Counted from the stretch's first letter, positions 8,649 to 17,950 are shown. The stretch: 64,000 bases of DNA from Paenisporosarcina quisquiliarum (GCF_027563315.1 NZ_JAMKBJ010000016.1:1-64000); one strand, 5' to 3'. Numbers and translations: made by a program. Notes: a model not told the origin generated them from the sequence alone.

Positions 8649-9893
8649 TTAGTTGTTTTGTGATTTCACTTTTAGTGTTTCATTCAAACGTATACTAGAT
8701 AGTATTCCTGCGATGAAAGGCAGTAGAGCTACTAGTCCAATCGCCCATGTTACATCCATTAAATCCGCTATAATACCTGCAAATATTGCACCAAAAGCGT
8801 AGCCACTATCCCGCCAAAATCTATATACGCCCATGGAAGATGCGCGCCAATTAGGAGCGGCGACATCACCAATCGCGGCTTGTAATGTTGGATACACCAT
8901 CGCAGTACCTAAACCTAATAATATTGCGCCAATCACCCACAAGAAAAAACTGTTTACAATTAGTATGAACCAAAGTGCTATTGCTTGTGTCCACATTCCA
9001 TAGGTAATTAGTTTTTTTCTACCCATTTTATCACTTAGAACGCCTGTAAATAATTGAAAGAATCCCCATGCAGCAGGATACAGAGCCACTATTGTACCTA
9101 TTTCGCTGACACTTAACCCAACTGTCGTAAAATAGATTGGAAAGAGCCCCCATGCCATACCATCTTTTAGATTTGTAGATAAACCTGAGAAACTGATTGT
9201 TGAGAGATTTTTGTCTTTCCATGTTGTTAAGTTAAAGACCTCTTTGGATGATAGCTCTTCATGGGCTTTAATGGTTGAATTATTTTGAATTTGAACTTTT
9301 AGATGTTGCCCTGTGTCTTTTACAATCAAAGTTAATATGATCCCAACAATGACAATTCCAATACCAGTATAAAATGGTTCTGGCCTTAACGAATAAGACG
9401 ATGCCACATAACCTGACACTGCTGCTAATAGTGCCACACCAGAATATCCTGCGAATTCATTTAATCCTACTGCCGTCCCTCTTTGGTTAGGCTTTGAAAG
9501 ATCTATTTTCATATTGACCGTCATAGACCATGTCAACCCTTGATTAATACCTAAAAGTATATTGGCAAAAACGATTACCCACCAAGCATGTGCAAAAATA
9601 ATAAGAATGGGTACAAATAAACCTATTATCCAACCTACTAAGAGCACTCTTTTTCGACTGAACTTATCTGCGATTTGTCCTGCAAAGTAATTTACAACCG
9701 CTTTGGAAAAGCCAAAACTAACAATAAAAGATAGTGCAGCACTTGTTGAGGCTAAACCAAACTGTTTTTCACCTAATATTGGTAAAACCGTTCGTTCAAT
9801 CCCAACCATCGATCCAACAAATAGGTTAGTTACTACTAACAAAAGAAATTGAAAAATATTTTCCTTTATTCCAATTTTGGGTTGATTCATCAT
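8649..9893 (-). CDS. Major facilitator superfamily transporter
   Basis: A 414-aa permease with 12 predicted membrane helices. The MFS signature between helices 2 and 3 is visible (GQIADKFSRKRVLLVG) and is repeated in the second half (GVLSDKMGRKKLITYG). A long charged central loop (about residues 190-235) separates the two halves. The substrate cannot be inferred; related proteins are often annotated as drug or metabolite exporters. ggagatga precedes the ATG pair. It stands alone, with a terminator downstream. Confidence 0.9.
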   Translation of the reverse strand: MMNQPKIGIKENIFQFLLLVVTNLFVGSMVGIERTVLPILGEKQFGLASTSAALSFIVSFGFSKAVVNYFAGQIADKFSRKRVLLVGWIIGLFVPILIIFAHAWWVIVFANILLGINQGLTWSMTVNMKIDLSKPNQRGTAVGLNEFAGYSGVALLAAVSGYVASSYSLRPEPFYTGIGIVIVGIILTLIVKDTGQHLKVQIQNNSTIKAHEELSSKEVFNLTTWKDKNLSTISFSGLSTNLKDGMAWGLFPIYFTTVGLSVSEIGTIVALYPAAWGFFQLFTGVLSDKMGRKKLITYGMWTQAIALWFILIVNSFFLWVIGAILLGLGTAMVYPTLQAAIGDVAAPNWRASSMGVYRFWRDSGYAFGAIFAGIIADLMDVTWAIGLVALLPFIAGILSSIRLNETLKVKSQNN

Positions 9894-10204
9894 CTAATTC
9901 ATCTCCAATTTAAGAAAGCCTGAATTAGATCTGGCTTCCTCTTCCTTCTTAATTTCTCTGTTCTTCATTTGCTTAATGTTTCCGAGTTGTGGTGTGAAAC
10001 TCCCGAATTGGTCACTATTTCAGTATGCCTAGTATTTGGGGGTTATGATTACTTAAAAAATTTTTTTGATCATTAATTATCGTTTTATTTTTTACTGCCT
10101 ATGCTTAGGATAAGGCTCAGCACAATTCTAAATGAGGTTTAGTTATTATTGTCCAGACATTCACTACCTATCTACATAAACTTTAGAAAGGAGTGAAAAA
10201 TCTA
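9894..10204. other. Divergent intergenic region
   Basis: Holds the 5' ends of the MFS gene and the 10205 gene. It is AT-rich, and I see no ORF, RNA gene or clear regulatory motif beyond the two ribosome sites. Confidence 0.5.
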
Positions 10205-10735
10205 ATGTCCATGTTTGGTCATGACCGTTTTAATAAATCTGTCAACATACCTAACCCATTATATCAATCTTTACAGGGACGATATTTTGTTGGAGAGACT
10301 GAAAAGATTCGTTTAGGAAAAGGTAAAAATGCTTGGGGTGGTTTAATTAATCCCTCTAATTCAGATGTAGATTTATATGTTAATGCATTTACCATCACAA
10401 ATCATTCTAATACACCGATCGTAGCTCAAATTTGGTTTAATCCGGAACCTCTCGGAAACCCAATGATTTCGAATAAGGTGACACCTGCAAATACAACGCT
10501 TTCTCCTCTTCCAAAGCCGAAAGTAAAAATCGCATTTGCAGAACTTATCGACGGTTTTCCAAAGCAAGGTGTAAATGCATTTAAGCGCATTGTCCCACCA
10601 CAAAGTACTTTAGCGAGTGATGAAGATGGAAAATTCATTTTCCCATCTTCCGGTTCATTTGTCATACTTTTAGTCTCACCTAATAATGAAATTGTTAAAG
10701 CGGAAGTCGCATTCGGTTGGTTTGAGCAAAAGTAA
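10205..10735 (+). CDS. Conserved hypothetical protein (possibly DUF6143-like)
   Basis: A 176-aa soluble protein without signal or membrane segment. It contains SLQGRYFVGETEKI and KNAWGGLINPSNSDVDLYVN followed by beta-rich repeats, as in a jelly-roll or coat-like protein. I associate this pattern with an uncharacterised Bacillus family that I think is DUF6143, but I cannot confirm it. The ATG at 10205 is preferred; the in-frame GTG at 10193 overlaps the ggag ribosome site. One-gene unit. Confidence 0.65.
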   Translation: MSMFGHDRFNKSVNIPNPLYQSLQGRYFVGETEKIRLGKGKNAWGGLINPSNSDVDLYVNAFTITNHSNTPIVAQIWFNPEPLGNPMISNKVTPANTTLSPLPKPKVKIAFAELIDGFPKQGVNAFKRIVPPQSTLASDEDGKFIFPSSGSFVILLVSPNNEIVKAEVAFGWFEQK

Positions 10736-10742
10736 GAAAACA

Positions 10743-10795
10743 AAAAACAAGATGTGATTCTAATTGTATTATTAGAATCACATCTTGTTTTTCTT
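10743..10795. terminator. Long bidirectional terminator
   Basis: A stem of about 22 bp (10743-10764 with 10771-10792) with a 6-nt loop and T tracts on both strands. It serves this gene and the convergent TauE-like gene. Confidence 0.9.
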
Positions 10796-10838
10796 TCAAC
10801 TTTATTTGTTAAAGAATTATAAATTCCAATCACTTTAA

Positions 10839-11561
10839 TTACAATAATCCTAAACTATCAATCAGCAAGTAAATACCTGTAAACAATAAGATGATATATG
10901 TAAATACTCGAAAAACATCTTGATTAATCCGTTTAAATAATAGTTGTCCCAAATACAATCCTGCAAATACCAATGGTACCGCCCATAAGCTTGATACCCA
11001 AATTGTCTTATTTGTTCCAGCAAAAAGCACTTGGATGATTAAACTAACAAAATATATAAATAAATAAAAGGCTAGTGTAGTACCTCTTAATCTTTCTTTT
11101 TGAGTATCTGTACCTGAAAAATATAATAGTAATGGTGGTCCGGGCATACCTATACTCGTTGTGAGTGAACCTGAGAGTCCACCTACAAGTATATCTCTCT
11201 TTTTATTTTGGTTAATTCGAAACTTAAGGATCAGCATGATTGTTAATAACAAGATAATAACGCTAACTCCTAACTTTATTTTATCTATATTTATTAACAC
11301 GAAGATTCCAATTCCAATGGGTAGACCCGTAATACTTCCTATCACAAACCTTTTTAGGACTCCATAGTCGATATCCTTTCTAATTTTCATAATTAATGCA
11401 CTCGATATTATTAAAGACAATATTAAGTTTATTTGAATGGCCTCAAATGGTTTAAAAATTAAAAGAAGAAACGGAGTAGCCAGAATAGAAAATCCAAATC
11501 CTGTACTCGTCTGAAGTACGGAAGCGACTAAAATAATGATAATAAATGCTACTAGCTCCAT
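10839..11561 (-). CDS. TauE/SafE family membrane permease (former DUF81)
   Basis: A 240-aa integral membrane protein with about eight hydrophobic helices arranged as two repeats. The N-terminal motif (TGFGFSILATPFLLLIF) and the second-repeat motif (LVGGLSGSLTTSIGMPGPPLLLYF) are diagnostic of the TauE/SafE family, linked to export or uptake of sulfite, sulfoacetate and related organosulfur anions. No sulfur-metabolism gene lies next to it, so the substrate is open. Confidence 0.9.
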   Translation of the reverse strand: MELVAFIIIILVASVLQTSTGFGFSILATPFLLLIFKPFEAIQINLILSLIISSALIMKIRKDIDYGVLKRFVIGSITGLPIGIGIFVLINIDKIKLGVSVIILLLTIMLILKFRINQNKKRDILVGGLSGSLTTSIGMPGPPLLLYFSGTDTQKERLRGTTLAFYLFIYFVSLIIQVLFAGTNKTIWVSSLWAVPLVFAGLYLGQLLFKRINQDVFRVFTYIILLFTGIYLLIDSLGLL

Positions 11562-11735
11562 AAAAATACCTGCTCCCTCTATTACAAAAAAATAAAGATA
11601 CCGTTTATAAACAGTATCTCTTCTATAACTATTTTAACATTTCATTAATTACTCGGCTCTCTAAAACCCATTCTACACTCTGTTCGTTCAATACTTGCAA
11701 CAGCCACCTGAGACAGGCGGCTGTCCTTGTTGCAA

Positions 11736-12071
11736 TTAATCTACGTGATCCATACCACGGTTCGTCTTTTTCGACTTAACGTCCTGCTCTTTCGTAAAAT
11801 CTGGTTCCTCGCCGAATTCTGTCCTTAAATTAGAATTGGAGAAACGTGAAGGTCGGTCGGTAACCGTGTCGATCTCTTCATTTGGCTTAAATAATAGACC
11901 TAGACATATCAGACCACCAATCCCTACAAGACCATAGACCACTCTTGATAAGAATGAATCTTGACCACCAAATAGCGTTGCTACTAAATCAAATTGAAAA
12001 AGTCCAATCAACCCCCAATTCAGTGCACCGATAATAACTAGAGCTAGCGCAATCCGTGAAAGCATACTCAT
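11736..12071 (-). CDS. DUF378 family small membrane protein (YuzA-like)
   Basis: A 111-aa protein with two membrane helices in its first 63 residues: ALALVIIGALNWGLIGLF and RVVYGLVGIGGLICLGLLF, with the GALNWGL motif that defines DUF378. The hydrophilic C-terminal 50 residues are charged and longer than in the minimal family. aaggagga precedes the start. Function unknown. A GC-rich hairpin (11701-11723) lies beyond the stop but has no T tract. Confidence 0.85.
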   Translation of the reverse strand: MSMLSRIALALVIIGALNWGLIGLFQFDLVATLFGGQDSFLSRVVYGLVGIGGLICLGLLFKPNEEIDTVTDRPSRFSNSNLRTEFGEEPDFTKEQDVKSKKTNRGMDHVD

Positions 12072-12423
12072 ACATTAACTCCTCCTTCGATTAAAATATA
12101 TTTGAATCCGTAATTACCGTAAGCAGTTTTGAACAGCTACTTTACATCAGTTGTTTCACTCACTGAATAGGAACGACGCAACACCAAAAATACCTTACAG
12201 ATAATTGCTTAGATTCGTACTTATCTTTAGCCAAAAACGCTATTTAATACATATTTATCAAATGAAGATAGATCTTAAAACGACATGGTTAATTTAAAAA
12301 ACATTTTTATATTAATTACAAGTAAAATACTCAAACTGCGCCTTCGGAAAGTACTTATGAAAATGAACGTAATTCATTTAGCTTGTCTCTTTTTTAAATT
12401 CCCCATTATTATTACTTCATAAA
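12072..12423. other. Intergenic region without recognised genes
   Basis: AT-rich; no convincing ORF, RNA gene or repeat. It probably contains the promoter of the DUF378 gene. Confidence 0.5.
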
Positions 12424-12458
12424 AGTGGGACTAAAGAGATGATTCCCTTTAGTCCCCT
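12424..12458 (-). terminator. Rho-independent terminator of the DUF1540 gene
   Basis: Arms gggactaaag and ctttagtccc flank an 8-9 nt loop; the minus-strand tail is CACTTTTATG. Confidence 0.8.
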
Positions 12459-12532
12459 CAGTCTCAATGTTTAGTAAACAGCTGCCCATACTAAACCTAA
12501 ATAATTTGGCCACACTACAGTATTACTTAATA

Positions 12533-12754
12533 CTAATTGTGGTCTTCTTTAGGTTTGAACGTTTTACAGCACGTATCTGCAGAACGGCTTGCTTCTTCAC
12601 TAATAGTGCTGTAATCAAATTCAGAAGCAAACTCTGTATTTTTTGGGTTTGCGTGGTAATCCATATCTATTTCAATTTTTTCAGCCCCACAAACATTCCC
12701 TTTTGAATGGAAATTACAATTTGATACAGTACATTTCACTTCTACATTTGGCAT
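12533..12754 (-). CDS. DUF1540 cysteine-rich protein
   Basis: A 73-aa protein with the DUF1540 signature: VKCTVSNCNFHSKGNVCGA, and a C-terminal CC pair (ADTCCKTFKP). The spaced cysteines suggest metal binding or disulfides. I chose the ATG at 12754 because gagggg precedes it at normal spacing; an in-frame ATG at 12769 lacks a site. DUF1540 proteins are common in spore formers; their role is unknown. Confidence 0.85.
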   Translation of the reverse strand: MPNVEVKCTVSNCNFHSKGNVCGAEKIEIDMDYHANPKNTEFASEFDYSTISEEASRSADTCCKTFKPKEDHN

Positions 12755-12866
12755 AGCTGTCCCCCTCATTGAGATGTTTTGAGAAATACAGGAAGTTATT
12801 TCTCATAGATTATTTTGTCCATTTCAGCGTTTTTAATTTATATAAAAAAGATTAGCTGTACATTTT

Positions 12867-12905
12867 AAAAAGAACCTTCAATCTATAACTAGATCAAAGG
12901 TTCTA
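12867..12905 (-). terminator. Rho-independent terminator of the DUF4317 gene
   Basis: Arms agaacctt/aaggttct, then TTTTTAAAA on the minus strand. It lies 100 bp past the stop codon. Confidence 0.75.
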
Positions 12906-13004
12906 TTCAGTATTTTTTTAATATTACTCTGTAAAAATTTGGATGAAAAGTTAGCGAACCAAATAGCTTTGATTGGCTGGCTTAAAGATAAACAAATCTC
13001 TCCC

Positions 13005-14198
13005 TTACTCCAACAGCTCTTCCGGAAGCAGCTTAAATCCTTCAATCATCGTGTCTTCTTCCACCTCGATCAACAGACACCGTTTGCCATTGTAATTGAC
13101 CTCTTTGACATATCTCAAGTCTTGAGGGCTGATTGAAATATTCGCTACTTTCGTACTGATTTTGATGGACTTGGACGCGTAACTTGGAATGATATGGCTT
13201 GCTTTCATTTCATACGTTCTGTCATCAACCACCTGTTGAAATGCCCGCTCCACTTTTTCCGTACTCAAATCTTTTACGCCGCTCGCCTTCAGCACACGCT
13301 CTACTTCTTTCGCATCCAAAGTAGGCACACTCTCATCTTCGTCCTCATATTCTTCAGCTACCACTAACATGCTGTTGATTTCATCATATACATTGGCGAG
13401 GGTTTTTGAATTTACTTCGTCTCCGATTACTGCTTTTACAATTTCTTCAAATACCGCTTTGTCTTCCTCGGCCGTCATGATTTCATTGCCGTTCAATACA
13501 TTTTCGATAAATTGGAAATCCGGTTTATTCGCTTTGCTGGCTGAGTAAAGGATGTGATGGATGTCTGCGGCGTTGTCCGTGAAGCTCGGGAACAGGAATC
13601 CACCAATTGGAGAGGCCAGTTTAATGACGGGATCTGTCATCAGGCTCGATTTAAACTCTTTCTCGCCAAAATCAAACACCAATGAACTTTTCGGTAATTC
13701 GGTTTGATTCATGCTGCAAAGAATAAAAGGAGTGTTATACACTTCATCCCGCATGTCGATTTCCGTTTCATCAGGCTGGCGCTTCGTCGTTTTAAAAGAA
13801 TTCCCACGAATAAATGTGACGACCATGTCCTTTTCGTATTGTTTGTCCTGAACCATTTTCAAGGCGATCTTCTGCATATGAGCTTTCCATTCACCTATAT
13901 CTTCAGTTTGAAGTCCTTCATATAAAAGTCTTTGCGTATGGTCCGTTTGCTCTTCTGCCTGACTCTGAAACTTCACCTCAAACAGCTTCACATCCATTTT
14001 CCCGCCTAAAACCTTTTTAAAATTGGCAAGAAACAGCTCTTGCTGCTCCCGATCCAACAAGGAAAATGAGCGGCTCTCCTCATGATAGATCTCACTGCTT
14101 CCCTGCTGGATGTATATGTTGTAAATATCAGCGATTTTCAATAAATCAGTATCCATCTTAAAGTGTTTGCGAATCTCTGCTATATCTTTATTATTCAT
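13005..14198 (-). CDS. DUF4317 domain-containing protein
   Basis: A 397-aa soluble, strongly acidic protein spanning the whole DUF4317 family: the NNKDIAEIRKHFKMDTDLLKI start, the central DEVYNTPFILCSMNQTELPKSSLVFDFGE block, and SPIGGFLFPSFTDNAADIHHILY. Function is unknown. The ATG at 14198 is taken as start, with aggga 12 nt upstream; the TTG at 14210 would overlap that site. The 5' region 14199-14446 has no gene. Confidence 0.85.
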   Translation of the reverse strand: MNNKDIAEIRKHFKMDTDLLKIADIYNIYIQQGSSEIYHEESRSFSLLDREQQELFLANFKKVLGGKMDVKLFEVKFQSQAEEQTDHTQRLLYEGLQTEDIGEWKAHMQKIALKMVQDKQYEKDMVVTFIRGNSFKTTKRQPDETEIDMRDEVYNTPFILCSMNQTELPKSSLVFDFGEKEFKSSLMTDPVIKLASPIGGFLFPSFTDNAADIHHILYSASKANKPDFQFIENVLNGNEIMTAEEDKAVFEEIVKAVIGDEVNSKTLANVYDEINSMLVVAEEYEDEDESVPTLDAKEVERVLKASGVKDLSTEKVERAFQQVVDDRTYEMKASHIIPSYASKSIKISTKVANISISPQDLRYVKEVNYNGKRCLLIEVEEDTMIEGFKLLPEELLE

Positions 14199-14446
14199 CT
14201 CTAATTCCAACTCCCTGGCTGTTAAAATCCGTGTTGTCTACAAAAAAAGAGCATCCAAGCTATAGGTTAGCTTTAGATACTTCTTTATTATAACAACATT
14301 TAAGATGAAGAAAGGATTGAGTGACTCTTGAGTGAGCAACGTAGGGACGTGTCTAGGTGTGGCTGCCAGTCGCACTTTCACATTGTTTCAATAATCACGA
14401 TAGTTTCTTGCACTGGCACCTGAATTACTAGTGCTCGGATTTCTAC

Positions 14447-15283
14447 TTATACTTTTTCCTTCATTATTTCCTCAAACTCCACATCAATGATTTCTGGATT
14501 GTTTTTCCTCAATTCCTCAAAACTTTGTCTGATTTGCTCTGGGGTAAGATCGATGTTTTCTTCCAGTGCTTTGGCCAGTCGTTTTCCCATCTTGGTCATG
14601 GATGCATATGTTAACCCACCAGATACAATCCCGCCTACCAACGGAATCGCTTTGGAAACGCCTTTGGCAAATGAATTTTTAGAAACCTTTAAGCCAATGA
14701 ACTCTAATGTCTTTTTAATGATCGGATAGTAGACAGTCTTCATTAAAGCTTTGTTCGGGATCTTCTTTAACGCTTGTTTCGCCAACTGTGATGATAAAGC
14801 TTTGATTGTGGCAGTTGCTCCGCCAACGCCAAACATGACACCTAAAAACAAAATTAAATCGCCGCTCACATTTTCGGCATTCATTTCTTCGCCATCCCAA
14901 AAATCATCATAGCCATAAATGTAGCCGAGCTCTTGAGAAAGTCGTAAAGCCATGGCAAAAAACTGCGCAGTATCTGCTGGAATCGTCGCAGCCATCGCTA
15001 AACCACCTGGGATGCCCGTAGCAAACGAAAGACTTGAACTTTGCATTGTCCGATCAGAAATCACTTTTTTGGCAATATTGTTTAAGATCTGTTTATCAAT
15101 ATTTGCCTGTCCAGGACCTTTTTCAATCAGCTCGGCAAGTTCCTCAGGCGATAAATGTTTCGAAAAACTCTTCGCTAAAAACTCTCTTCGATCCACTTTA
15201 ACACCTGGTAACTTCACGACATTCGAAAGTACAACTTCGAGTACGGTAGATTCGTTTGCCAACATGAACACCTCATTTAACAA
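14447..15283 (-). CDS. EcsC-like family protein
   Basis: A 278-aa protein with small-residue-rich, weakly hydrophobic helices. The FATGIPGGLAMAATIPADTAQFFAMALRL segment followed by ELGYIYGYDDFW resembles the EcsC family core. EcsC-like proteins occur widely in Firmicutes; the B. subtilis namesake is the third gene of an ABC-exporter operon, but here there is no transporter neighbour. It is divergent from the DUF4230 gene, with a 146-bp shared upstream region. A 53-bp fragment of a paralogue survives at 24400-24452. Confidence 0.6.
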   Translation of the reverse strand: MLNEVFMLANESTVLEVVLSNVVKLPGVKVDRREFLAKSFSKHLSPEELAELIEKGPGQANIDKQILNNIAKKVISDRTMQSSSLSFATGIPGGLAMAATIPADTAQFFAMALRLSQELGYIYGYDDFWDGEEMNAENVSGDLILFLGVMFGVGGATATIKALSSQLAKQALKKIPNKALMKTVYYPIIKKTLEFIGLKVSKNSFAKGVSKAIPLVGGIVSGGLTYASMTKMGKRLAKALEENIDLTPEQIRQSFEELRKNNPEIIDVEFEEIMKEKV

Positions 15284-15429
15284 TATTTTTCATATTATAC
15301 CATTATCACTGCAAATATTATCCATTGGGTATATTTTCAAATGAATTCTTTTGCTATAATTAAATAACTCCTCATATGAAAATAACTTACATATTGCGTT
15401 ATAAACTATCTAATAGAAACGGTGAGATA

Positions 15430-16197
15430 ATGGATAAAAACGATGACCTATTAAAAAGTAAAGACGAACGAATTGCTCATTTGGAAAAAATAATTATTGA
15501 ATTGACAGAATCCAATCAACAAAATGCTGCAACTCTTGCAGAAAGTTATCGTTCAAGCCCTTATGCAAGATATGAAAATGGATTTAAATTGTCATCATTA
15601 TTCTTTGGATTTAAAAATATTCTAATTATTATACTTGTACTATTCGTACTCGGTTTTGGAGCTATTTGGCTAATTAATGGTAATGTTTTTAAAAAAAGTT
15701 CTGTAACTTTTGTGGAACATGTACAGGAGTTATCCACTTTAGCAACAGCTGAAGCTCAAACAAAGACCGTGCTTAATATTGAAGACAACAAAATTTTTGG
15801 TAAGAAAATTCCTTTACCTATACCTGGCACTAAACGTGAAATATTGCTCATTGTTCCTGCAACGGTACTCGCAGGTGTTGATTTGAAAGAGGTTACGGAA
15901 GACGATATGAAGATTAGCGAAGAAACGAAAGAGATTGATATTACTCTACCTCACGCAAAACTTATTCAAGAACCTTCACTTCAAATGGACAAAATTACAA
16001 CATACGTTGATGGTGGGATTTTCAATGATGAAGTTGATTGGAATGAAGGTTTTGAACTAGCGGATTCTGCGCAACAAAAAGTTAAAAAAGAAGTTATTTC
16101 TGCCGGTTTATTAACAACTGCTGAAAAAAATGCAGACAAGGCACTAACTCAATTTTTTAAGAATATGGGTTACAAAGTAAATATTACTTATAAATAA
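15430..16197 (+). CDS. DUF4230 domain-containing membrane protein
   Basis: A 255-aa protein: a short N-terminal coiled-coil-like region, one membrane helix (about residues 58-78, IIILVLFVLGFGAIWLI), then an extracytoplasmic DUF4230 domain with VEHVQELSTLATAEAQTKTV and a C-terminal AGLLTTAEKNADKALTQFFKNMGY motif. DUF4230 function is unknown. The ATG at 15430 is preceded by ggtgag; an upstream in-frame ATG at 15376 has no site. It is divergent from the EcsC-like gene, and a truncated paralogue of its C-terminus lies at 24454-24642. Confidence 0.8.
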   Translation: MDKNDDLLKSKDERIAHLEKIIIELTESNQQNAATLAESYRSSPYARYENGFKLSSLFFGFKNILIIILVLFVLGFGAIWLINGNVFKKSSVTFVEHVQELSTLATAEAQTKTVLNIEDNKIFGKKIPLPIPGTKREILLIVPATVLAGVDLKEVTEDDMKISEETKEIDITLPHAKLIQEPSLQMDKITTYVDGGIFNDEVDWNEGFELADSAQQKVKKEVISAGLLTTAEKNADKALTQFFKNMGYKVNITYK

Positions 16198-16227
16198 CCA
16201 AATCGATATTATTAAAATCTCCTCATC

Positions 16228-16268
16228 AAAACAGCACCCACCTAAAGTACTGGTTGGTGCTGTTTGCA
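16228..16268 (+). terminator. Rho-independent terminator after the DUF4230 gene
   Basis: Arms aacagcacccacc and ggttggtgctgtt, 8-nt loop, short T tail. Confidence 0.8.
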
Positions 16269-16396
16269 TTATAAAATCATATGACACGTCCGTTACTGGT
16301 TATAAAGTTGTAGATTATAAGGGAACGCATCATCCGGATTTTCACTATGAATATTCACGACATCATATTCTGGGACGAATTAAAAGTACATCCTAA
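16262..16396 (+). pseudogene. Possible C-terminal gene remnant
   Basis: An open frame of about 45 codons without start or ribosome site, containing TGYKVVDYKGTHHPDFHYEY and then SRHHILGRIK before the stop. It runs out of the preceding terminator hairpin. The composition (several His and Tyr) looks protein-like, but I do not recognise a family. Confidence 0.3.
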
Positions 16397-16481
16397 AGTT
16401 GATCAAAATAATTATTGTGGGTTGCCATCTCCAAAGCTATATTTAAAATAATACAAATAGTAGTTACAAGAAGGTGAAGAG

Positions 16482-17510
16482 ATGATATTTTTTGTTTTAG
16501 TAGTGATTTTACTATTTCTAGGATTAGTTTATGAACAGCTTTCTCGGAAAATTGATGCCAAAAGTCCTAAAACTGGTAAGATGATTGATGTCGGCGACTA
16601 TAGTATGCATGTAACCGACTGCGGCCAAGGCGAAGCCACAATTGTTCTGATTCATGGCGCTGGCGACAGCTCGTATTCATGGATACATATTCGCAAAGAA
16701 TTAACGAAGTTTAGCCGCGTTATTTCTTATGATCGCGTAGGTATGGGTTCGAGCGACCTTGGTCCCGCACCAACACCACATCATACGGTCCAAGAACTGA
16801 ACAATTTGTTGAGCAAGACTGGAAACCCGGGACCATATATCCTTGTTGGCCATTCCCTTGGTGGAATAATTGCCCGGCTCTATGCTTTGGAATACCCAAA
16901 CAAGGTAGCTGGATTCGTTTTCCTGGACTCGACGCATGAGTTTCTGAAAGATGATACCAAGTTCAAGCAAGGTTTTGCCGCAATTGGCGTAATGCTCAAA
17001 ATCCTAAGAGGCCTGTCTCCTTTTGGCATTCCTCGATTTCTTGGCAACATAACAGGAATGATTCCCATGTTTGCCCATGAACGTAAATATTACCAACAGC
17101 AACTCCCCCCCGAAGAATACAAGCAATGGAAGGGAATCGTTTATCGAACCTTTGCCGGAAGTGCTGCTGGAGTAGAGTTTAAAGAGGCAATAGCACATCT
17201 GGAGGAAGCAGCAAGACGATTAAAGAACAGTAAAACAATACCTCAGTTTGGCGACCTGCCCATTGCTGTTGTAAACAATCCAGGGTTCGGTGCTCATTGG
17301 ACAGAGATCCAGCGGGAACTTGCTTCTCGTTCAACCAACAATATTCATAAGACGAGTGATCGTAAAGGTCACAGCCTGCAAATGCCACGACCAGAATTGG
17401 TTGTTGAGGCCGTTCAACACGTTGTTGAACAGGTTCGATCTCGCAATGGTCGAACCCTTGCCGAATCCACTCTAGAACAAAAAATTGAAGTAACTGTGGC
17501 ATCAGATTAA
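16482..17510 (+). CDS. Membrane-anchored alpha/beta hydrolase
   Basis: A 342-aa protein with an N-terminal membrane helix (residues 1-18) and an alpha/beta-hydrolase fold. The oxyanion HG motif (VLIHGAG), the nucleophile elbow GHSLGG and the late catalytic His in KGHSLQMPRPELV are all present. The helix followed by the short linker suggests anchoring in the membrane with the catalytic domain outside. Substrate unknown. aagaaggtgaagag precedes the ATG; a terminator follows. It is the last gene left of the SCC-like array. Confidence 0.85.
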   Translation: MIFFVLVVILLFLGLVYEQLSRKIDAKSPKTGKMIDVGDYSMHVTDCGQGEATIVLIHGAGDSSYSWIHIRKELTKFSRVISYDRVGMGSSDLGPAPTPHHTVQELNNLLSKTGNPGPYILVGHSLGGIIARLYALEYPNKVAGFVFLDSTHEFLKDDTKFKQGFAAIGVMLKILRGLSPFGIPRFLGNITGMIPMFAHERKYYQQQLPPEEYKQWKGIVYRTFAGSAAGVEFKEAIAHLEEAARRLKNSKTIPQFGDLPIAVVNNPGFGAHWTEIQRELASRSTNNIHKTSDRKGHSLQMPRPELVVEAVQHVVEQVRSRNGRTLAESTLEQKIEVTVASD

Positions 17511-17564
17511 CTTTCTGTTAGAAAAATGCAAGATAGAGATAAAAAGAATAAATAATTATTTATA

Positions 17565-17606
17565 AAAAAGAATTACCATTCAAATAGAATTGGTAATTCT
17601 TTTCTG
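17565..17606 (+). terminator. Rho-independent terminator after the hydrolase gene
   Basis: A 12-bp stem (17567-17578 with 17591-17602) ending in TTTT. Confidence 0.8.
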
Positions 17607-17706
17607 TATTTGCTTCCAACAGGAGATCTTTTATATACATATGCACTCTTTTAAAGTTTCTTCCTAGCCACTCTTTATCAATCACAACTTAAACTCTCTG
17701 CTTAAC

Positions 17707-17729
17707 CACTATTTGTGATAAGGCTCACC
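17707..17729 (-). repeat. att-like copy 5 of the rlmH 3' end
   Basis: The most diverged copy: one base shorter than the rlmH core but still reading GEPYHK-stop on the minus strand (GGT GAG CCT TAT CAC AAA TAG). It marks the far end of the array. Confidence 0.7.
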
Positions 17730-17936
17730 GTATCTGATGTAAGTGCGGTTTATATACACACTTGTATTAAAATCATTGTTATCCTTATTCATATCAGCTA
17801 GTAAATCTAGTACTAAATTTGCAAGACTAGTAAAAACTATTCCAGCAAACTTTATCATGACCTCTTGGATTGTCTCTTCATCGATTGTATGAACCTTTAG
17901 GGATTCTACCTGTAACTTAATTGGTTGCAGTGTCAG
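17709..17936 (-). pseudogene. Small open frame ending in the rlmH-type GEPYHK tail
   Basis: 75 sense codons from an in-frame stop (17937) to the TAG inside att copy 5. There is no ATG near its beginning, so it is probably the 3' part of a broken gene; CTG codons or an internal ATG are weak alternatives. It contains LKVHTIDEETIQEVM and a hydrophobic helix, then NTSVYINRTYIRYGEPYHK, so its C-terminus is supplied by the att site in the same frame as RlmH. A related, frameshifted trace is at 22556-22695. Family unknown. Confidence 0.45.
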
Positions 17937-17950
17937 TCAGCCCTTGGTAA

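Noticed and set aside
11701-11723. GC-rich hairpin after the DUF378 gene as terminator
   Set aside because: Stem is convincing but there is no T tract on either strand; mentioned only in the gene entry.
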